Shown: piece by piece, positions 50,342 through 62,490 of the stretch
Layout: every line of letters starts with the position of its first letter
Position numbering within the stretch: the stretch's first letter is position 1
Assembly: GCF_030296695.1 (NCBI RefSeq)
Contig: NZ_AP027737.1
Span: forward strand, 1,922,001-1,986,000
Source: Agromyces mangrovi
GTDB taxonomy: Bacteria > Actinomycetota > Actinomycetes > Actinomycetales > Microbacteriaceae
Direction of reading: 5' to 3'
Length of the DNA: 64,000 bases
Translations under genes and position numbers: made by a program
The notes under the pieces: model-generated
Database searches by the model: none
What the model saw: the letters and a program-made list of their open reading frames with translations, nothing else
What the model was told of the DNA's origin: nothing

Positions 50342-52899
50342 CAGTCCTCCGTGGGTGGTTCGGGTGGTTCGGTCGGGTCGACCGCCGCCGGCGTCTCCGG
50401 CTCGTCATCGACGGGCGACGGGAACGGCTTCGTCGGGGTGCGGCGCTCGCTCGCGGCATCCGTCGCCTCGACCGCGGCCGATGCCGAACGCGGCGACGCG
50501 ACCCGGGCCGCCGCCTTCGCCTCGGCCTCCGTGGCGGCCTCGGCGACCGCCTCCGCCTCGGCGGCGGCCTCCCGCTCGGCGGCATCGGCCTCGGCGACCA
50601 CGGCCGCCTCCGCGGCGGCCTCGGCCTCCGCCTCGCGCTCCTCCTGGCCGGGGTCCGCCTCCTCGGTCTCGATATCGCCGCCTCCGCCACCCAGCATCGC
50701 GTCGTACGCGGCGCTCGCCTGCACCGGAATCGCCCCGGTCTGCGCGCTGCGCACCGCGAGCGACGCGGCGACCGAGTGGTCGACCTCCGCCTCCTCGACG
50801 GCGTGGGCCCGCATCACGAGCAGCGACTTGCCCACGAGGGTCAACCGCTGGCCGGCGCGCTTGGGCGGGGCATCCGCCGACATGCCCGACGTGTCGAGGA
50901 TGATGTCCCACTGCCGCCTGGTGCGGGTGGGGATCGTGAACTTCGCCGGCTCGGGGTCGGCGTTGAAGAAGAGCAGGAAGTCGACGTCGGTGATCGGCTC
51001 GCCGCGGGCGTCGCGCTCGCGGATGCCGTCGCCGTTGAGGAACGCGCCCACGGTGCGTGCGAGCGGCTTGTCCCAGTCGGCGGGCTGCATGCGCGTGCCG
51101 TCGCGGCGCAGCCACACGATGTCGGGCAGCTTCGCGCCCTCCTCGCTGTCGACCGGGCGACCGTCGAAGAACTGGCGGCGGCGGAACGTCGGGTGGTCCT
51201 TGCGCAGGCGCGACACCGCGGCGATGAACTCGATGAGCGGTTCGTCGGCGGTGTCCCAGTGCACCCAGCTGAGCTCGTTGTCCTGCGCGTAGACGTTGTT
51301 GTTGCCGAGCTGCGTTCGGCCCAGCTCGTCGCCGTGCAGCAGCATCGGCACGCCCTGCGACAGCAGCAGCGTCGCGAGGAAGTTGCGTTGCTGCCGGGCG
51401 CGCAGCGTGAGCACCTCGGGGTCGGTCGTCTCGCCCTCGGCGCCCGAGTTCCACGAGCGGTTGTGGGATTCGCCGTCCTTGCCGCCCTCGCCGTTGGCCT
51501 CGTTGTGCTTCTCGTTGTACGACACGAGGTCGCGCAGCGTAAAGCCGTCGTGGGCGGTCACGAAGTTGATCGACGCGAACGGCAGCCGGCCGCTGTTCTC
51601 GTACAGGTCGGCCGACCCGGTGATGCGCCCGGCGAACTCGCCGAGGCTCGACGGCTCGCCGCGCCAGAAGTCGCGGACCTCGTCGCGGTACTTCCCGTTC
51701 CACTCGGTCCACTGCGGCGGGAAGTTGCCGACCTGGTAGCCGCCGGGCCCGACGTCCCACGGCTCGGCGATGAGCTTCACCTGCGACACGACCGGGTCCT
51801 GCTGCACGAGGTCGAAGAAGCTCGACAGGCGGTCGACGTCGTAGAACTCGCGCGCGAGCGTGGCCGCGAGGTCGAAGCGGAACCCGTCGACGCGCATCTC
51901 GAGCACCCAGTAGCGCAGGCTGTCCATGATGAGCTGCAGCGCGTGCGGATGCCGCACGTTCAGCGAGTTTCCGGTGCCGGTGTAGTCGGTGTAGTACCGC
52001 TTGTCGTTCTCCTCGAGCCGGTAGTACGCGGCGTTGTCGATGCCGCGGAACCCGATGGTCGGCCCGAGGTGGTTGCCCTCGGCGGTGTGGTTGTAGACGA
52101 CGTCGATGATGACCTCGATGCCGGCGTCGTGCAGCGCCCGCACCATCGACTTGAACTCCTGCGCCTGCTGGCCGAGCTCGCCGGTGGAGGAGTACTCGTT
52201 GTGCGGGGCGAAGAACCCGATGGTGTTGTAGCCCCAGTAGTTGCGCAGGCCCTTGTCGAGCAGCGTCGAGTCCTGCACGAACTGGTGCACGGGCATGAGC
52301 TCGAGCGCGGTGATGCCGAGGCGCTGGAGGTGCTCGATGACTGCGGGGTGCGCGACGCCCGAGTAGGTGCCGCGCTGCTCCTCGGGAATGGCCGGATGCA
52401 GCTGGGTGAGGCCCTTCACGTGGGCCTCGTAGATCACGGTCTCGTTGTACGGCGTCTTCGGTGCCCGGTCTCCCGTCCAGTCGAAGAACGGGTTGATGAC
52501 GACCGAGTGCATGACGTGCTCGGCCGAGTCCTCGTCGTTGCGCGAGTCGGGGTCGCCGAAGTCGTACGAGAACAGCGCCTGGTCCCAGTCGAACGCGCCC
52601 GCCATGGCCTTCGCGTACGGGTCGAGCAGTACCTTGTTCGGGTTCGCTCGCAGCCCGCGCTTCGGGTCGTACGCGCCGTGCACCCGGTACCCGTACCGCT
52701 GCCCGGGCTGCACGTGCGGCAGGTAGGCGTGCCAGACGAACGCGTCGACGTCCTGCAGTTCGACGCGCGTCTCGGTGCCGTCCGCGTCGAAGAGGCAGAG
52801 CTCGACGCGCTCCGCCGCCTCGCTGAACAGGGCGAAGTTGGTGCCGCTGCCGTCGAATGTCGCGCCGAGTGGATACGCGGTTCCGGGCCACGCCTGCAT
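50341..52899 (-). CDS. glgX: glycogen debranching enzyme GlgX/TreX with long acidic-alanine tail
   Basis: An 852-residue GH13/CBM48 isoamylase-type enzyme that removes alpha-1,6 branches from glycogen or limit dextrins, giving linear maltooligosaccharides for TreY. The CBM48 start is [20 protein letters not shown]. Barrel motifs are [27 protein letters not shown] (nucleophile), [13 protein letters not shown] (acid/base) and [12 protein letters not shown]. The catalytic protein ends near residue 720; the remaining ~130 residues are a low-complexity Glu/Ala repeat followed by a Pro/Glu-rich end, absent from most GlgX. First gene of the trehalose set, overlapping treY by one base. Confidence 0.93.
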   Translation of the reverse strand: MQAWPGTAYPLGATFDGSGTNFALFSEAAERVELCLFDADGTETRVELQDVDAFVWHAYLPHVQPGQRYGYRVHGAYDPKRGLRANPNKVLLDPYAKAMAGAFDWDQALFSYDFGDPDSRNDEDSAEHVMHSVVINPFFDWTGDRAPKTPYNETVIYEAHVKGLTQLHPAIPEEQRGTYSGVAHPAVIEHLQRLGITALELMPVHQFVQDSTLLDKGLRNYWGYNTIGFFAPHNEYSSTGELGQQAQEFKSMVRALHDAGIEVIIDVVYNHTAEGNHLGPTIGFRGIDNAAYYRLEENDKRYYTDYTGTGNSLNVRHPHALQLIMDSLRYWVLEMRVDGFRFDLAATLAREFYDVDRLSSFFDLVQQDPVVSQVKLIAEPWDVGPGGYQVGNFPPQWTEWNGKYRDEVRDFWRGEPSSLGEFAGRITGSADLYENSGRLPFASINFVTAHDGFTLRDLVSYNEKHNEANGEGGKDGESHNRSWNSGAEGETTDPEVLTLRARQQRNFLATLLLSQGVPMLLHGDELGRTQLGNNNVYAQDNELSWVHWDTADEPLIEFIAAVSRLRKDHPTFRRRQFFDGRPVDSEEGAKLPDIVWLRRDGTRMQPADWDKPLARTVGAFLNGDGIRERDARGEPITDVDFLLFFNADPEPAKFTIPTRTRRQWDIILDTSGMSADAPPKRAGQRLTLVGKSLLVMRAHAVEEAEVDHSVAASLAVRSAQTGAIPVQASAAYDAMLGGGGGDIETEEADPGQEEREAEAEAAAEAAVVAEADAAEREAAAEAEAVAEAATEAEAKAAARVASPRSASAAVEATDAASERRTPTKPFPSPVDDEPETPAAVDPTEPPEPPTED

Positions 52900-52968
52900 G
52901 CAGTCCCCTTCCGATGCAATGCGTCATCATCGCACCCCCGTGTTACGGGGATGTGCGGCGCGCGGTCG

Positions 52969-54594
<1,626 letters not shown>

Positions 54595-54677
54595 GACCTT
54601 CATCCTTGCACCGGGGCGCGCGGGCGTCACGCCCTTGCGGGGCATCCGTCCCGCTCCTACCCTCACCGCCCGGAGGC

Positions 54678-55973
54678 TCAGCCGACCACGCCGTGGAGCA
54701 GCGTCGCCACCGTGAAGATCACCAGCCCCGCCAGTGCCCCGACGACGGTGCCGTTGATGCGGATGAACTGGAGGTCGCGCCCCACCTGCAGTTCGAGCTT
54801 CTCGCTGGTCTCGCGCGGGTCCCAGCGCTCGACGGTCTCGGTGATGACCCCGGCGATCTCGTGTCGGTAGGTGCGCACGACGTACGCAGCGGCATCGGTC
54901 GCCCAGCCGTCGACCTTCGCCTGCAGCGCCGGGTCGGCGGCCAGGCGCACGCCGACCTCGCGCACGGCGGAGCGGAGGCCCTCGCGCAGTTCGCTGGCGG
55001 GGTCGGTCAGCGCTGCGTCGAGCGAGGCCCGCACCGACGCCCACGCCTCCGCGGCGAACTCGCGCACGCGCGGGCTGTCGAGCAGGTCGTGCTTCAGGTC
55101 CTCGACCCTGCCGATCATGGCCGGGTCGTGCTGGAGCCGGTCGGCCAGCTCCGCCAGGGCGCGGTCGACGGCCGCGCGGAACGGGTGGTCGCGGTCGTCC
55201 CGGATGGCCCGAAGCAGGCCGAGCGCCTCGCGCTGCGCGCGGTCGTCCACCAGGCGGTCGACGAACCCGGGCAGCCAGCGGGGGAGCCGGTCGGAGACGG
55301 CGGTGCCGAGGGCGTCGGGGTGCGCCTCGAGCCACGCGGTGGCGTGCTCGAGCACCGCGTCGATCGCGTGCCGCTGCTGGCCGGCCGCGACCAGGCGCGC
55401 GCCGACCCGACCGATGGCCGGCGCCCACTCGGGCGCGAACAGGTGCCGCCGGGCGAGCTGCTCGATCACGTCCTCGACGTCGTCGTCGGCGAGCAGCGTC
55501 AGCACGCCGCGCGCGGCGACGGCCGCCTCGTCCGCGACGCGTCCCGCGTTGGCCGGCTCCCGCAGCCACTCGCCGAGCCGACGGGCGAGGTCGATCGAGC
55601 GCACCTTCCCGAGCACGACATCGTCGGAGAGGAACTCCAGCTCCACGAAGTCGCCGAGGGTGCGGCCGATCTCGTCCTTCCGCCGCGGGATGATCGCCGT
55701 GTGCGGAATCCGCAGCCCGAGCGGATGCCGGAACAACGCGGTCACGGCGAACCAGTCGGCGACGGCGCCCACCATCGCCCCCTCGGCGGCGGCGCGCACG
55801 TAGCCCAGCCACGGCACCTCGTCCTGCAGCGCGAACGCGACCGCGAACACCGCGGCCGCGAGCACGAGCAGGCTCGTCGCGATCCGCTGCATGCGCCGGA
55901 GCGCGGTGCGGCGCTCGTCGTCCGTGGGCGGTCGGCGCGCGGCATCCGCTCGAGCGCCTTCGACGTCGACCAT
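54678..55973 (-). CDS. DUF445 family membrane protein
   Basis: A 431-residue protein of the DUF445 (YjiN-like) family. An N-terminal helix ([22 protein letters not shown]) and a second ([39 protein letters not shown], the family signature) are followed by a long helical region of ~300 residues and a final C-terminal membrane segment ([21 protein letters not shown]). The function is not established. It stands alone between pgm and the divergent pheA, with no visible operon partner. Confidence 0.88.
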   Translation of the reverse strand: MVDVEGARADAARRPPTDDERRTALRRMQRIATSLLVLAAAVFAVAFALQDEVPWLGYVRAAAEGAMVGAVADWFAVTALFRHPLGLRIPHTAIIPRRKDEIGRTLGDFVELEFLSDDVVLGKVRSIDLARRLGEWLREPANAGRVADEAAVAARGVLTLLADDDVEDVIEQLARRHLFAPEWAPAIGRVGARLVAAGQQRHAIDAVLEHATAWLEAHPDALGTAVSDRLPRWLPGFVDRLVDDRAQREALGLLRAIRDDRDHPFRAAVDRALAELADRLQHDPAMIGRVEDLKHDLLDSPRVREFAAEAWASVRASLDAALTDPASELREGLRSAVREVGVRLAADPALQAKVDGWATDAAAYVVRTYRHEIAGVITETVERWDPRETSEKLELQVGRDLQFIRINGTVVGALAGLVIFTVATLLHGVVG

Positions 55974-56101
55974 CGGCGCCTCCTCTCCCGCCGCGCCCGC
56001 TCGTGCGGGGCCCGGCCGTCACCGTCACGCTAGCCCGGTCCCGCCGCTTCGCCGCCCGCGAACGCGTCCGCCGCCGCGCATGCACGGCCACCGCCGCTGG
56101 C

Positions 56102-56107
56102 TAGGCT
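56102..56107 (+). promoter_or_regulatory. -10 box of a probable leaderless mRNA (pheA)
   Basis: TAGGCT ends seven bases before the ATG at 56115, with no Shine-Dalgarno sequence. Confidence 0.5.
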
Positions 56108-56114
56108 GACCCCC

Positions 56115-57068
56115 ATGACGGATGCCGCTGCCGACGCCCCCGACGCCTACTCGTACCTCGGGCCGGCGGGCACCTTCACCGAGGCGGCGCTGAAGCAGGT
56201 TCCGGATGCCGCGGGGCACCCGTGGAACTCGGTCAACAACGTGGGCGAGGCGCTGGCCGACGTCACGTCCGGCCGGTCGGTGGCGGCGATGATCGCGATC
56301 GAGAACTCGATCGAGGGTGGCGTCTCGGCGACGCAGGACGCCCTGGCGACCGTGCCGGGCCTGCGCATCGTCGGCGAGTACCTGGTGCCCGTGAACTTCG
56401 TGCTCGTCGCGCGCCCCGGCACGGCGCTCGCCGACGTGCGCACCGTGAACGCGCACCCCGTCGCGTACGCGCAGACGCACGGCTGGCTCGAGCGCGAGCT
56501 GCCAGGTCACGCGCACGTGCCGAGCTCGAGCAACGTGCAGGCGGCCGCATCCCTGTTCGAGAACGACGTGGCGGATGCCGCGGTCGCACCGCCCGGCATC
56601 GACGCGCACCACCCGGTCGACGTGCTCGCGACCGGCATCGGCGACAACCCGAACGCCGTGACCCGCTTCGTGCTCGTGAGCCGTTCGCGGGCCATCCCGC
56701 CGCGCACCGGCGCCGACAAGACGAGCCTCATCGTCGAGCTGCCCGACGACGAGCCGGGCTCGCTGCTCGCGATGCTCGAGCAGTTCTCGACCCGCGGCGT
56801 GAACATGAGCCTGCTCGAGTCGCGCCCCATCGGCGACGCGCTCGGCCGCTACCGGTTCGTCGTCGACCTCGACGGCCACCTCGAGGACGAGCGGGTCGCC
56901 GACGCGCTCATGGGCCTGCGGCGGTTCAGCCCGAACGTCATCTTCCTGGGCTCGTACCCGCGCGCCGACAAGCAGCCGAACGAGTACCACTCGAAGTACG
57001 ACGACACGGTCTACGTCGAGGCGCGCGACTGGCTGCGCGGCCTGCTGAGCGGCGAGCCCGAGGCGTAG
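56115..57068 (+). CDS. pheA: prephenate dehydratase
   Basis: A 317-residue enzyme converting prephenate to phenylpyruvate in phenylalanine synthesis. The catalytic domain has YSYLGPAGTFTEAAL (residues ~11-25), IAIENSIEGGVSATQD and the VTRFVLVSR region that ends it with the conserved Thr-Arg-Phe. A C-terminal ACT domain follows (SLIVELPDDEPGSLLAMLEQF, then the LLESRPIG feedback motif), so phenylalanine inhibition is expected. No chorismate mutase domain is fused. It meets the lipid kinase gene tail to tail with only three bases between stops. Confidence 0.93.
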   Translation: MTDAAADAPDAYSYLGPAGTFTEAALKQVPDAAGHPWNSVNNVGEALADVTSGRSVAAMIAIENSIEGGVSATQDALATVPGLRIVGEYLVPVNFVLVARPGTALADVRTVNAHPVAYAQTHGWLERELPGHAHVPSSSNVQAAASLFENDVADAAVAPPGIDAHHPVDVLATGIGDNPNAVTRFVLVSRSRAIPPRTGADKTSLIVELPDDEPGSLLAMLEQFSTRGVNMSLLESRPIGDALGRYRFVVDLDGHLEDERVADALMGLRRFSPNVIFLGSYPRADKQPNEYHSKYDDTVYVEARDWLRGLLSGEPEA

Positions 57069-57071
57069 CGG

Positions 57072-58093
57072 TCAGTCGAGGTGCTCGCGGTCGACGCGGA
57101 TCACGACCGCCGAGGCATCCGTCTTCGCCACGATCTTCACGACCTGCCCGAACTCGTCGCCGTCGACTTCGAGCTCCTTCGCGTCGTCCCCGAGGTCGAG
57201 GCTGAACGAGCGGCCGCGGAGGTACGCGATGACCGAGCTGCGCTCGGACCCCTCGGCGTCGTCGCGCATCTTGATCACGGTGCGGCCGATCGCCGTGCGG
57301 CGCAGCACGCGGTTCTCCCAGGTCACCCGCCGCCACACCTGCAGCCAGCCGAGGAAGCCCTTCGGCTGCAGCACGGCGACGTCGAGCCGGCCGTCGTCGA
57401 CCTCCGCGTCGGGGATCATCTCGACGTTGCCGGGCAGGTCGCCGAGGTTGGCGATGAGCACCGAGCTCACCCGGGCGCGGTGGGCGTGGTCGTCGTCGAG
57501 CCGGTAGTAGACCCGGAACGGCTCGGACTCCGGAAGGGCGCGAACCGCTCCTCGACGTAGGCGAGCCAGCCGACGCGCTTCTTCAGGTCGTCGCTGGTCT
57601 TGGCGATCATGTCGGCGTCGATGCCGATGCCCGCCATGACGAGCGAGGCGAACGTCTCGACGTCGCCGTCGGGCCGGGTCACCTCGAGCATGATGACGTC
57701 GATCGCGCGGGGCACGCCGTGCAGGGCCGTCTTCAGGGCGCCTTTCGCGTCGTTGACCGGGATGCCGAGCGTGCGGGCGAGCAGGTTGCCCGTGCCGAGG
57801 GGCACCGCGGCCATCTCGACGCCCGTGCCGCGCAGTCCTTCGGCGACCGCGCGCACGGTGCCGTCGCCGCCCGCGGCGATCACCAGGTCGACGCCCTTCG
57901 CGACGGCCTCCTCGGCCATGCCCCTGCCCGGGTCGTCGGCCTCGGTCTCGATCCAGACGGGCTCGGCCCAGCCGGCCTCGTCGATGGCGGATGCCACGTC
58001 GCGACGCAGCGCGTCGACACCCTTCTTGGTGGGGTTGTAGATCACCGCGGCGCGCCGCTGTTCGCCGCCCGCGCTCGCCGCACCCGCACTCAT
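57072..58093 (-). pseudogene. diacylglycerol/lipid kinase family protein, frameshifted
   Basis: The joined product is about 340 residues of the DAGK catalytic family. It starts at 58093 and reads [16 protein letters not shown], the nucleotide-binding [15 protein letters not shown] and [15 protein letters not shown], all intact. One G (C on the coding strand) is missing near 57536-57538, after YVEERFAP. The next frame resumes LPESEPFRVYYRLDDD and continues through NVEMIPDAEVDDGRLDVAVLQP to EHLD. Such kinases phosphorylate diacylglycerol, phosphatidylinositol or related lipids at the membrane. Like the other breaks it is a single-base loss in a G/C run. Confidence 0.85.
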
Positions 58094-58181
58094 GGCTCAA
58101 CGGTACGGCATGCCGTGCGCGACATGTGACCCGTGGCGCACCGCGCGCCAGGGGGCCGCGAACCCGCCGGCGGCCCGCCGT

Positions 58182-58187
58182 TAGACT
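58182..58187 (+). promoter_or_regulatory. -10 box of a probable leaderless mRNA (serS)
   Basis: TAGACT ends seven bases before the GTG at 58195, with no Shine-Dalgarno sequence. Confidence 0.5.
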
Positions 58188-58194
58188 GGCTCGC

Positions 58195-59463
58195 GTGATC
58201 GACCCCGTGCTGCTCCGCGAGAGCCCAGATGTCGTCAAGCGCTCGCAGGAGGCGCGCGGCGAGTCTCCCGACCTCGTCGACGCGGCCCTCGAGGCCGACG
58301 CCGCCAGACGCGCGGCGATCACCGCGTTCGAGGCGCTCCGTGCCGAACAGAACGCGTTCGGCAAGACCGTCGCGAAGGCGCCCAAGGAGGAGAAGGCTGC
58401 GCTCGTCGCCCAGGCGCAGGAGCTCGCGGCGCAGGTGAAGGCCGCGAACGCCTCGTCGGGTGAGGCCGAGGAGCGGTTCACGGCCGCGATCGGCGCCATC
58501 GGCAACGTCGTCGTCGACGGCGTGCCCGCGGGCGGCGAGGACGACTTCGTGCTGCTGCGCGAGGTGGGGGAGCGGCCCAGGTTCGACTTCGAGCCGCGCG
58601 ACCACCTCGAGATCGGTGAACTGCTCGACGCGATCGACATGGCCCGCGGCGCCAAGGTCTCGGGCGCGCGCTTCCACTTCCTGAAGGGCGTCGGCGCCCG
58701 CCTCGAGCTCGGCATCATGAACATGGGCCTCGCCCGCGCGATCGACGCCGGCTTCACGCCGCTCATCACGCCGACGCTCGTGCGCCCCGAGATCATGCAG
58801 GGCACCGGGTTCCTCGGCGCCCACGCCGAGGAGGTGTACCACCTCCCGGCCGACGACCTGTACCTGACCGGCACGAGCGAGGTGGCGCTCGCCGGGTACC
58901 ACGCCGACGAGATCATCGACCTGTCCGACGGGCCGCTCCGCTACGCCGGCTGGTCGACCTGCTACCGCCGCGAGGCGGGCTCGCACGGCAAGGACACGCG
59001 CGGCATCATCCGCGTGCACCAGTTCGACAAGCTCGAGATGTTCTCGTACGTCGACCCGGCCGAGGCCGAGGCCGAACACGAGCGCCTGCTCGCCTGGCAG
59101 GAGGGCATGCTGCAGGACCTCGGGCTCAGCTACCGCGTCATCGACGTGGCCGCGGGCGACCTCGGCTCGAGTGCGGCGCGCAAGTTCGACGTCGAGGCGT
59201 GGGTGCCGACGCAGGGCGCGTACCGCGAGCTCACGTCGACCTCGAACTGCACGACCTACCAGGCGCGCCGGCTCGACATCCGCCACCGCACCGAAAGCGG
59301 CAAGACGGCTCCGGTCGCAACGCTCAACGGCACGCTCGCGACCACACGCTGGATCGTCGCCATCCTCGAGACCCACCAGCAGGCCGACGGTTCGGTCGTC
59401 GTACCCGAGGCGCTCCGCCCGTACGTCGGCGGCCTCGAGGTGCTGGCGCCGGTTGCGCGGTAG
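58195..59463 (+). CDS. serS: seryl-tRNA synthetase
   Basis: A 422-residue cytoplasmic class II synthetase that charges tRNA-Ser. The N-terminal coiled-coil arm (residues ~1-105) binds the long variable arm of the tRNA. The catalytic domain has [17 protein letters not shown] (motif 1 side), [16 protein letters not shown], the motif 2 region [29 protein letters not shown] and motif 3 [18 protein letters not shown] 58195 is the start, seven bases after a TAGACT box. Two serine tRNA genes follow within 4 kb (60397-60481 and 61971-62059). Confidence 0.95.
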   Translation: MIDPVLLRESPDVVKRSQEARGESPDLVDAALEADAARRAAITAFEALRAEQNAFGKTVAKAPKEEKAALVAQAQELAAQVKAANASSGEAEERFTAAIGAIGNVVVDGVPAGGEDDFVLLREVGERPRFDFEPRDHLEIGELLDAIDMARGAKVSGARFHFLKGVGARLELGIMNMGLARAIDAGFTPLITPTLVRPEIMQGTGFLGAHAEEVYHLPADDLYLTGTSEVALAGYHADEIIDLSDGPLRYAGWSTCYRREAGSHGKDTRGIIRVHQFDKLEMFSYVDPAEAEAEHERLLAWQEGMLQDLGLSYRVIDVAAGDLGSSAARKFDVEAWVPTQGAYRELTSTSNCTTYQARRLDIRHRTESGKTAPVATLNGTLATTRWIVAILETHQQADGSVVVPEALRPYVGGLEVLAPVAR

Positions 59464-59473
59464 GGGCGAGCGG

Positions 59474-60310
59474 ATGACATCGCCCTGGTTCGTCGCGCTC
59501 GACGTCGACGGCACCGTGCTGCACGAGGACGGCACGCTCGACCTGAAGGTGATCGAGTCCGTGCAGCGTGCCCGCGACGCGGGGCACTTCGTGACCCTCT
59601 CGACCGGTCGCTCGTGGAAGCACACCCTGCCGATCCTCGAGCGGCTCGGCATCGAGCCCGAGTACGTCGTGTGCGCGAACGGTGCGCTCGTCCTCCGACG
59701 CGACGACGGGCCCGACGGCGAGCGCGACGGCGGCTATCGGCGCGAGCACGTCGAGACGTTCGATCCGGCCGACGTGCTGCGCCGCATCCGCGAGTACCTG
59801 CCCGAGGGCAGCTTCATGGTCGAGGACCCGACCGGCTTCCGCCTCTACACGTCGGGCATGGACGACTGGGATCTCGAGGATGCCCGTGAGGTCGACTTCG
59901 ACGACCTGCTGCACACGCCCGCGACGCGCGTGGTCGTCATCTCGCCCGGGCACGAACTCGACGACTTCCTCGCGATCGTCGAGCAGATGGGCCTGCACCA
60001 GGTGAGCTACGCCATCGGCTGGACCGCCTGGCTCGACATCGCCCCCGAGGGCGTGAACAAGGCCACCGCGCTCGAGCGCGTGCGCGAGTGGCTCGACTTC
60101 CCGGCCGACCGCGTGCTCGCCGTCGGCGACGGGCGCAACGACATCGAGATGCTCGAATGGGCGGGTCGCGCGGGGCGCGCGGTGGCCATGGGCCAGGCGC
60201 CCGACGAGGTGAAGGCGGCCGCGACCGAGGTCACGGACGACATCGACCACGACGGCGTGGTCGCCGCGCTCGACGCCCTGCCGGTTCAGGGGTCTCCCAG
60301 AACGGGTTGA
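59474..60310 (+). CDS. HAD-superfamily (Cof type) phosphatase
   Basis: A 278-residue cytoplasmic hydrolase. HAD motif I is ALDVDGTVL (nucleophile Asp near residue 9), motif II LSTGRSW, motif III Lys in GVNKATALE and motif IV AVGDGRNDIEMLEWAG. A C2-type cap domain lies between motifs II and III. It begins 10 bases after the serS stop, so it is probably cotranscribed. Substrate is likely a sugar phosphate or nucleotide phosphate; it cannot be specified. Confidence 0.88.
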   Translation: MTSPWFVALDVDGTVLHEDGTLDLKVIESVQRARDAGHFVTLSTGRSWKHTLPILERLGIEPEYVVCANGALVLRRDDGPDGERDGGYRREHVETFDPADVLRRIREYLPEGSFMVEDPTGFRLYTSGMDDWDLEDAREVDFDDLLHTPATRVVVISPGHELDDFLAIVEQMGLHQVSYAIGWTAWLDIAPEGVNKATALERVREWLDFPADRVLAVGDGRNDIEMLEWAGRAGRAVAMGQAPDEVKAAATEVTDDIDHDGVVAALDALPVQGSPRTG

Positions 60311-60396
60311 CAGGCTCGCAACCTGCGTTCGAGTAGAATCGGGCCGTTCGGGAGCGACGACGCCGCCGAGTGCGGCCGCGTCAGCGTGCCCGGCCG

Positions 60397-60481
60397 GGAG
60401 GGCTGTCCGAGCGGCCGATGGAGCTGGTCTTGAAAACCAGTGGGCAGCAATGCCTCGTGGGTTCGAATCCCACGCCCTCCG
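60397..60481 (+). tRNA. tRNA-Ser (anticodon TGA)
   Basis: An 85-base cloverleaf with acceptor GGAGGGC pairing GCCCTCC, anticodon stem-loop CTGGTCTTGAAAACCAG (anticodon TGA), a long variable arm typical of serine tRNAs and T-loop GTTCGAATC. The 3' CCA is not encoded. Confidence 0.95.
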
Positions 60482-60528
60482 CCGATACGAACGAGAACGA
60501 CACGACCAGGAGACCGGGAAGGAGCCGA

Positions 60529-61845
60529 GTGAACGAGGAGATCAGTCACAGCTCGCGTCGAGCTGCGAAGCACCCCACCGTCGCTCGGCACGGCCGACTC
60601 AAGAAGTCGAGCGCCTGGCGCACGCTGCTCAAGGTGACCGCGTCGGTCGCGGCCGTGCTCATGGTCAGTGGCGTGTCGGTCGCGGCATATGCGGCCTGGG
60701 ACCTCGCCGACACGGTGCAGCCGTCGGTCACCCTCGGCAACGAGGAGGTGCTCGAGGGCGTGCCCGACGTGGGCGCCATCGACGGCGGCGTGAACTTCCT
60801 CCTCGTCGGCAGCGACAGCCGTCAGGGCCAGGGCACCGGATTCGGCGACCCGAACCAGGAGACCGCGGTCCTGAACGACGTGACGATGCTCCTCCACATC
60901 GCCGAGGACCACACGCACGCCTCGGTCATCAGCTTCCCGCGCGACATGCTCGTCGACCTGGTCGACTGCACGGACCCCGAGACCGGTCAGGAACTCTGGG
61001 ACCAGTACGACGTCAAGATCAACACCGCGCTCGGCTACGGCGGCATGGCGTGCGTCGTGAGCACCGTCGAGAATCTCACGGGCGTCACGATCCCGTTCGC
61101 CGGCGTGGTGCAGTTCCTCGGCGTCGCCGGGCTCTCCGAGGCGGTCGGCGGCGTGGAGGTCTGCGTGGCCGAGCCGATCGAGGACCTCTACACGGGCGTC
61201 TTCCTCGACGCCGGCATGCACACGCTCAAGGGCATCGACGCTCTCCAGTTCCTCCGCACCCGTCACGGCGTCGGCGACGGCAGCGACCTCGGCCGCATCT
61301 CGAACCAGCAGGTGTTCCTCTCTGCGCTCGCCCGCACGCTGCAGAGCGACGGCACGTTCAGCGACCCCGTGAAGCTGTTCAGCATCGCCAAGGCGGCGCT
61401 GGCGAACATGCAGATGTCCGACAGCCTCACCGACCCGGTGCGCATGGTCTCGATCGCCGCGGCGATGAAGAACATCGACCTCGCGCAACTCGCGTTCATC
61501 CAGTACCCGACCGGGTACACCGCCAACGGCGGTGCGGTCGTGCCGACCGCGTCGGCCGAGGTCGTGAACCTCGCGCTCCAGAACGACACGCCCGTCGTGT
61601 TCGACACCGAGCAGGCCGACGCCAGCTTCGCCTCGCAGAAGGACGAGACGGCATCGCCCTCGCCGAGCGCGGAGCCCACCGAGGAGCCGGCCGAGACCAC
61701 CGAACCGACCGAGACGGCGGATGCCGGTGGCGAGACCGCGACCGCTGCGCCGGAGCCGACCGCCGAGGCGCTGCCCAGCGACGTCTACGGCCAGACGGCG
61801 GCCGACACCCGCTGCTCCGCGGGCCGTACGCTCGCCGACCAGTAG
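60529..61845 (+). CDS. LytR-CpsA-Psr (LCP) family cell-wall glycopolymer ligase
   Basis: A 438-residue type II membrane protein. A basic N-terminus precedes one membrane helix (TASVAAVLMVSGVSVAAYAAWDL, residues ~38-60). The extracellular LCP domain has NFLLVGSDSR, NDVTMLLHIAEDHTHASVISFPRDMLV (conserved Arg and Asp) and DALQFLRTRHGVGDGSDLGRISNQQ. The tail (residues ~375-438) is Pro/Glu/Thr-rich and disordered. LCP enzymes attach teichoic-acid-like or arabinogalactan-type polymers to peptidoglycan. The GTG at 60529 has AAGGAG six bases upstream. It lies between two serine tRNA genes. Confidence 0.92.
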   Translation: MNEEISHSSRRAAKHPTVARHGRLKKSSAWRTLLKVTASVAAVLMVSGVSVAAYAAWDLADTVQPSVTLGNEEVLEGVPDVGAIDGGVNFLLVGSDSRQGQGTGFGDPNQETAVLNDVTMLLHIAEDHTHASVISFPRDMLVDLVDCTDPETGQELWDQYDVKINTALGYGGMACVVSTVENLTGVTIPFAGVVQFLGVAGLSEAVGGVEVCVAEPIEDLYTGVFLDAGMHTLKGIDALQFLRTRHGVGDGSDLGRISNQQVFLSALARTLQSDGTFSDPVKLFSIAKAALANMQMSDSLTDPVRMVSIAAAMKNIDLAQLAFIQYPTGYTANGGAVVPTASAEVVNLALQNDTPVVFDTEQADASFASQKDETASPSPSAEPTEEPAETTEPTETADAGGETATAAPEPTAEALPSDVYGQTAADTRCSAGRTLADQ

Positions 61846-61970
61846 CATCCGCTCGCCCTGCTTCTGCCTCGCCTTCTCCCGACTCGGGTGGGTGGACGCG
61901 GCACGAATCGTCGCCCGGGGGCATGTGCGGTTATGATGGCTGGCGTGCATCCGCGCGAGCGCCTGCACGA

Positions 61971-62059
61971 GGAGACGTCGCATAGTCCGGTCGAGTGCAC
62001 CACCCTGCTAAGGTGGAGTCCCCGTAAGGGGACCGCGGGTTCAAATCCCGCCGTCTCCG
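61971..62059 (+). tRNA. tRNA-Ser (anticodon GCT)
   Basis: An 89-base cloverleaf with acceptor GGAGACG pairing CGTCTCC, anticodon stem-loop CCACCCTGCTAAGGTGG (anticodon GCT), an extended variable arm (GTCCCCGTAAGGGGAC) and T-loop GTTCAAATC. The 3' CCA is not encoded. A strong terminator follows seven bases later. Confidence 0.95.
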
Positions 62060-62065
62060 CTCACT

Positions 62066-62092
62066 GAAACCCCCGGGTCATCCGGGGGTTTC
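62066..62092 (+). terminator. intrinsic terminator-like hairpin after tRNA-Ser(GCT)
   Basis: The perfect 11-base arms GAAACCCCCGG and CCGGGGGTTTC enclose a five-base loop (GTCAT). No long T run follows, only TTTC within the arm, but position directly after the tRNA supports termination. Confidence 0.75.
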
Positions 62093-62241
62093 GTCGCTTC
62101 CAGGTGCCTGTGCTTCGGGCAGTCCGTCTGCGGGCGATTCCTTCGCCTGAGTGCCGTGGCTTCCGCCCTCAGGCCGAGAGACGGCCCTCGAGCGCGCGGG
62201 CGATCGGTCAGCCCGCGCCGCACCGTTGCCAGGTTTGCTGC

Positions 62242-62452
62242 ATGGATGCCGGAGAGAACACTCGCCCCTCACTGGCAGGGCCGGCGGAGCTCAGCGCACG
62301 GCTCGGGCGACGCGATCATCGGCGACGGAGATCGTCGACCGGCTCGTGTCCGCCGGGCACCTCGAACGTCGGCGCGACGACAGCGACGGGAGGCGCGTGC
62401 GGCTCGTGCCGACTGCGACGACGCGAGCGCTCGTGATGGCCGGCGCAGCCCG
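62242..62452 (+). pseudogene. relic of a MarR-family regulator
   Basis: One frame from ATG 62242 reads AELSARLGR, then the next frame reads TRSSATEIVDRLVSAGHLER and RRDDSDGRRVRLVPTATTRAL: the recognition helix and wing of a MarR protein. The frame change is near 62300-62315. The usual ~50 N-terminal residues and the C-terminal dimerisation helices are missing, so this is a decayed fragment rather than a working gene. The rest of the region between the tRNA terminator and the gene at 62491 shows nothing else recognisable. Confidence 0.55.
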
Positions 62453-62475
62453 ATTTGTTTTATCGACACTGTGTT

Positions 62476-62490
62476 GGGAAAATAGTTCCC
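62476..62490. promoter_or_regulatory. possible operator before the small membrane protein gene
   Basis: The inverted repeat GGGAA-AATAG-TTCCC ends at the base before the ATG at 62491, in an unusually A/T-rich stretch (62450-62490) that probably holds the promoter. The TetR protein encoded downstream is a candidate ligand. Confidence 0.4.

Noticed and set aside
54600..56091. Upstream extension of the phosphoglucomutase frame to more than 1000 residues
   Set aside because: The extra part is antisense to real DUF445 coding sequence in another frame and lacks domains; pgm starts at 54594 or 54603.
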